A stretch of 7,148 nucleotides of DNA from JBAXLO01 sp037134755. GTDB lineage: Bacteria > Bacteroidota > Bacteroidia > Bacteroidales > JACABE01. The DNA lies in the NCBI GenBank assembly GCA_037134755.1, contig JBAXLO010000225.1, forward strand, positions 1 through 7,148, read 5' to 3'. A program made the position numbers and the translations under genes. Under the pieces are notes generated by a model. The model made no database searches. It worked only from the letters and a program-made list of their open reading frames with translations, and was not told where the DNA came from. Below, in pieces: positions 6,098-7,148 of the stretch. The first letter of the stretch is position 1; every line of letters starts with the position of its first letter.

Positions 6098-6916
6098 ATG
6101 GAAAAAAAGTTACATCTTTCATTATTAAGCATTATTATTATTGCTTTATTTTTGTTTGTTGGTGGAGCAAAGTCACAAACAGCGGGCACATTAACTTTTA
6201 ATGTAACCCCAACTACACATAATGGTAGTTATTCGGCTAAACATTTTATAGCAGTTTGGATCGAAAACTCAAGTGGTACTTTTATCAAAACCAGAACCAG
6301 ATTAGGTTCGAGTGGAAACTGCAATTCGCATTTAATTGCATGGAAAGCAAAATCCGGATCTAGTGTTGTAGATGCTACAACCGGCGCTTCATTAAATGCT
6401 TATAGTGCTCTTACTTATACCTGGATTGGAAATGATTTAACAGGGACTGCACCAGCATATACCATCGTTCCTGATGGAAATTATAGAATAGTGATTGAAT
6501 GTTCATGGGATGATTCTAATACATTGGGTTCAGGAAGAGATACTACTTCAGTGTGGTTTTATAAAGGAGCTGCTGCTGTAAATCTATCTCCAACTGCTAC
6601 TACTAACTTTGGTAGCATGTCGTTAACCTGGGCGCCTGCAGGAGTTGCAGTTCCTGAATTAACTAAAGCTGCTGATATTAAAGTTTATCCTAATCCTACC
6701 AAAGGTTTGATAAATATTAATTTCGATAATGCTTATTATGGTAGTTTATTGAAGGTTGAAAACATTTTAGGACAAACTGTTTATCAAGAAGAAGTAGAAC
6801 TATTTAACTCTGGTGTTAAAACTATTGATTTAGGAAACAATCCTAACGGAATTTATTTTGTTACTATCCAAGGTAATGAAACAAAATTAATGTATAAAGT
6901 GATTTTAAATCATTAA
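6098..6916 (+). CDS. Short T9SS-secreted DUF2271-like protein
   Basis: Third DUF2271-like protein, 272 residues, lacking the Fn3- and Ig-like modules of the two genes before it. Residues 1-26 are a signal peptide (hydrophobic 9-22, cleavage near AKS|Q, then QTAGTLTF as in the paralogues). Residues 29-180 are the DUF2271-like domain: FIAVWIENSSGTFIKTRTR, SHLIAWKAKSG, VVDATTGASL, YTWIGND, VPDGNYRIVIECSW, LTWAPAG. Residues 194-272 are a T9SS type A sorting domain (KVYPNPTKGLININF, NILGQTVY, NGIYFVTI, YKVILNH), separated from the first domain by only a short linker. DATTGAS (92-98) is a Ser variant of the candidate ApbE acceptor motif, with Ser98 as the possible FMN site (inference). The sorting domain is clearly distinct from that of the other two, so this gene is an older relative and not part of the recent duplication. 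Own promoter upstream, terminator at 6995-7032. Confidence 0.88.
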   Translation: MEKKLHLSLLSIIIIALFLFVGGAKSQTAGTLTFNVTPTTHNGSYSAKHFIAVWIENSSGTFIKTRTRLGSSGNCNSHLIAWKAKSGSSVVDATTGASLNAYSALTYTWIGNDLTGTAPAYTIVPDGNYRIVIECSWDDSNTLGSGRDTTSVWFYKGAAAVNLSPTATTNFGSMSLTWAPAGVAVPELTKAADIKVYPNPTKGLININFDNAYYGSLLKVENILGQTVYQEEVELFNSGVKTIDLGNNPNGIYFVTIQGNETKLMYKVILNH

Positions 6917-6943
6917 AATAATTACGAAAAGGCTTTTAGCTAA

Positions 6944-6963
6944 TTAGACTGTTAGACTATTAG
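6944..6963. repeat. Short 8-bp tandem repeat
   Basis: TTAGACTG (6944-6951), TTAGACTA (6952-6959), then TTAG. Two and a half copies between the stop codon of the third DUF2271 gene and its terminator. Function unknown. Confidence 0.5.
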
Positions 6964-6994
6964 GAAAAATAATCTTTCCTGTCAGGATAAACAT

Positions 6995-7032
6995 AAAAAA
7001 ACCTTCATCATTTATTTGATGAAGGTTTTTTT
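6995..7032. terminator. Bidirectional terminator between convergent genes
   Basis: A perfect 16-bp stem (6995-7010 with 7017-7032) has a GC-containing core CCTTCATCA/TGATGAAGG, loop TTTATT, seven A on the left and seven T on the right. Each strand therefore reads as hairpin plus T-tract, which suits a site between the plus-strand DUF2271 gene and the minus-strand gene at the right edge. Confidence 0.9.
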
Positions 7033-7052
7033 GTTAGAATGCCTGATTTACA

Positions 7053-7093
7053 ATTATTAATTATTAATTATTAATTATTAATTATTAATTATT
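7053..7093. repeat. Tandem repeat of a 7-bp unit (ATTATTA)n
   Basis: Five exact copies of ATTATTA (7053-7087) plus six bases of a sixth. The stop codon of the minus-strand gene (7089-7091) lies in the last partial copy. As the unit is not a multiple of three and reads TAATAAT on the minus strand, it puts stop codons in all frames after that gene. Copy number is prone to slippage. Confidence 0.9.
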
Positions 7094-7148
7094 TCTTAGG
7101 TATAACTGTTACCTTTATTTGTGCATCTAAAGCTATTGAAGTTGATGC
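7089..7148 (-). CDS. C-terminal end of an unidentified minus-strand gene
   Basis: On the minus strand the frame is open from the window edge for 19 codons and ends in TAA at 7091-7089. The residues are ASTSIALDAQIKVTVIPKK. The alternating hydrophobic pattern IKVTVIP suggests a closing beta strand, and the terminator at 6995-7032 is correctly placed to end it. Too little is present to name a family, and a chance open frame of this length is not excluded. Confidence 0.5.
   Translation of the reverse strand, partial: ASTSIALDAQIKVTVIPKK

Noticed and set aside
6977..6987. TCCTG-T-CAGGA inverted repeat
   Set aside because: Five-base arms with a one-base centre cannot form a stable hairpin and are expected by chance; no promoter is nearby.

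Overview
The window looks like a low-GC Bacteroidota genome. Three encoded proteins end in a type IX secretion system (T9SS) sorting domain, several upstream regions carry the Bacteroidota -7 promoter element TAnnTTTG, and start codons are preceded by A/T-rich sequence without a Shine-Dalgarno motif. The genus cannot be named from the sequence.

Layout: (1) 1-1569, the C-terminal two thirds of a glycoside hydrolase family 3 (GH3) enzyme. (2) 1598-2602, apbE, an exported FAD:protein FMN transferase, followed by an AT-rich terminator at 2670-2704. (3) 2847-4154 and 4460-5767, two 435-residue paralogues with signal peptide, DUF2271-like domain, Fn3-like domain, Ig-like domain and T9SS sorting domain. 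They lie in a direct tandem duplication of about 1.6 kb that includes an upstream block and a structured 3' region. (4) 6098-6916, a shorter 272-residue relative with only the DUF2271-like and sorting domains. (5) A perfect 16-bp stem at 6995-7032 that can terminate on both strands, a 7-bp tandem repeat, and the last 19 codons of a minus-strand gene entering from the right edge.

Main idea: all three DUF2271-like domains contain D-A-[S/T]-T-G-A-[T/S], which fits the acceptor motif that ApbE modifies with FMN, D-[g/a]-x-x-[s/t]-g-A-T type (as in NqrB/NqrC/RnfG), allowing for its loosely defined spacing. They sit directly downstream of apbE. The suggested system is an exported flavin transferase (ApbE) that flavinylates secreted DUF2271 proteins, which the T9SS then carries to the cell surface. 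The motif and neighbourhood are seen directly; the flavinylation is inference.

Each DUF2271 gene appears to have its own promoter region and terminator rather than sharing an operon with apbE. The two gene gaps over 300 bases (4155-4459 and 5768-6097) hold the conserved hairpin region and terminator of the gene before them and the promoter region of the gene after them. No additional protein-coding gene was seen there.
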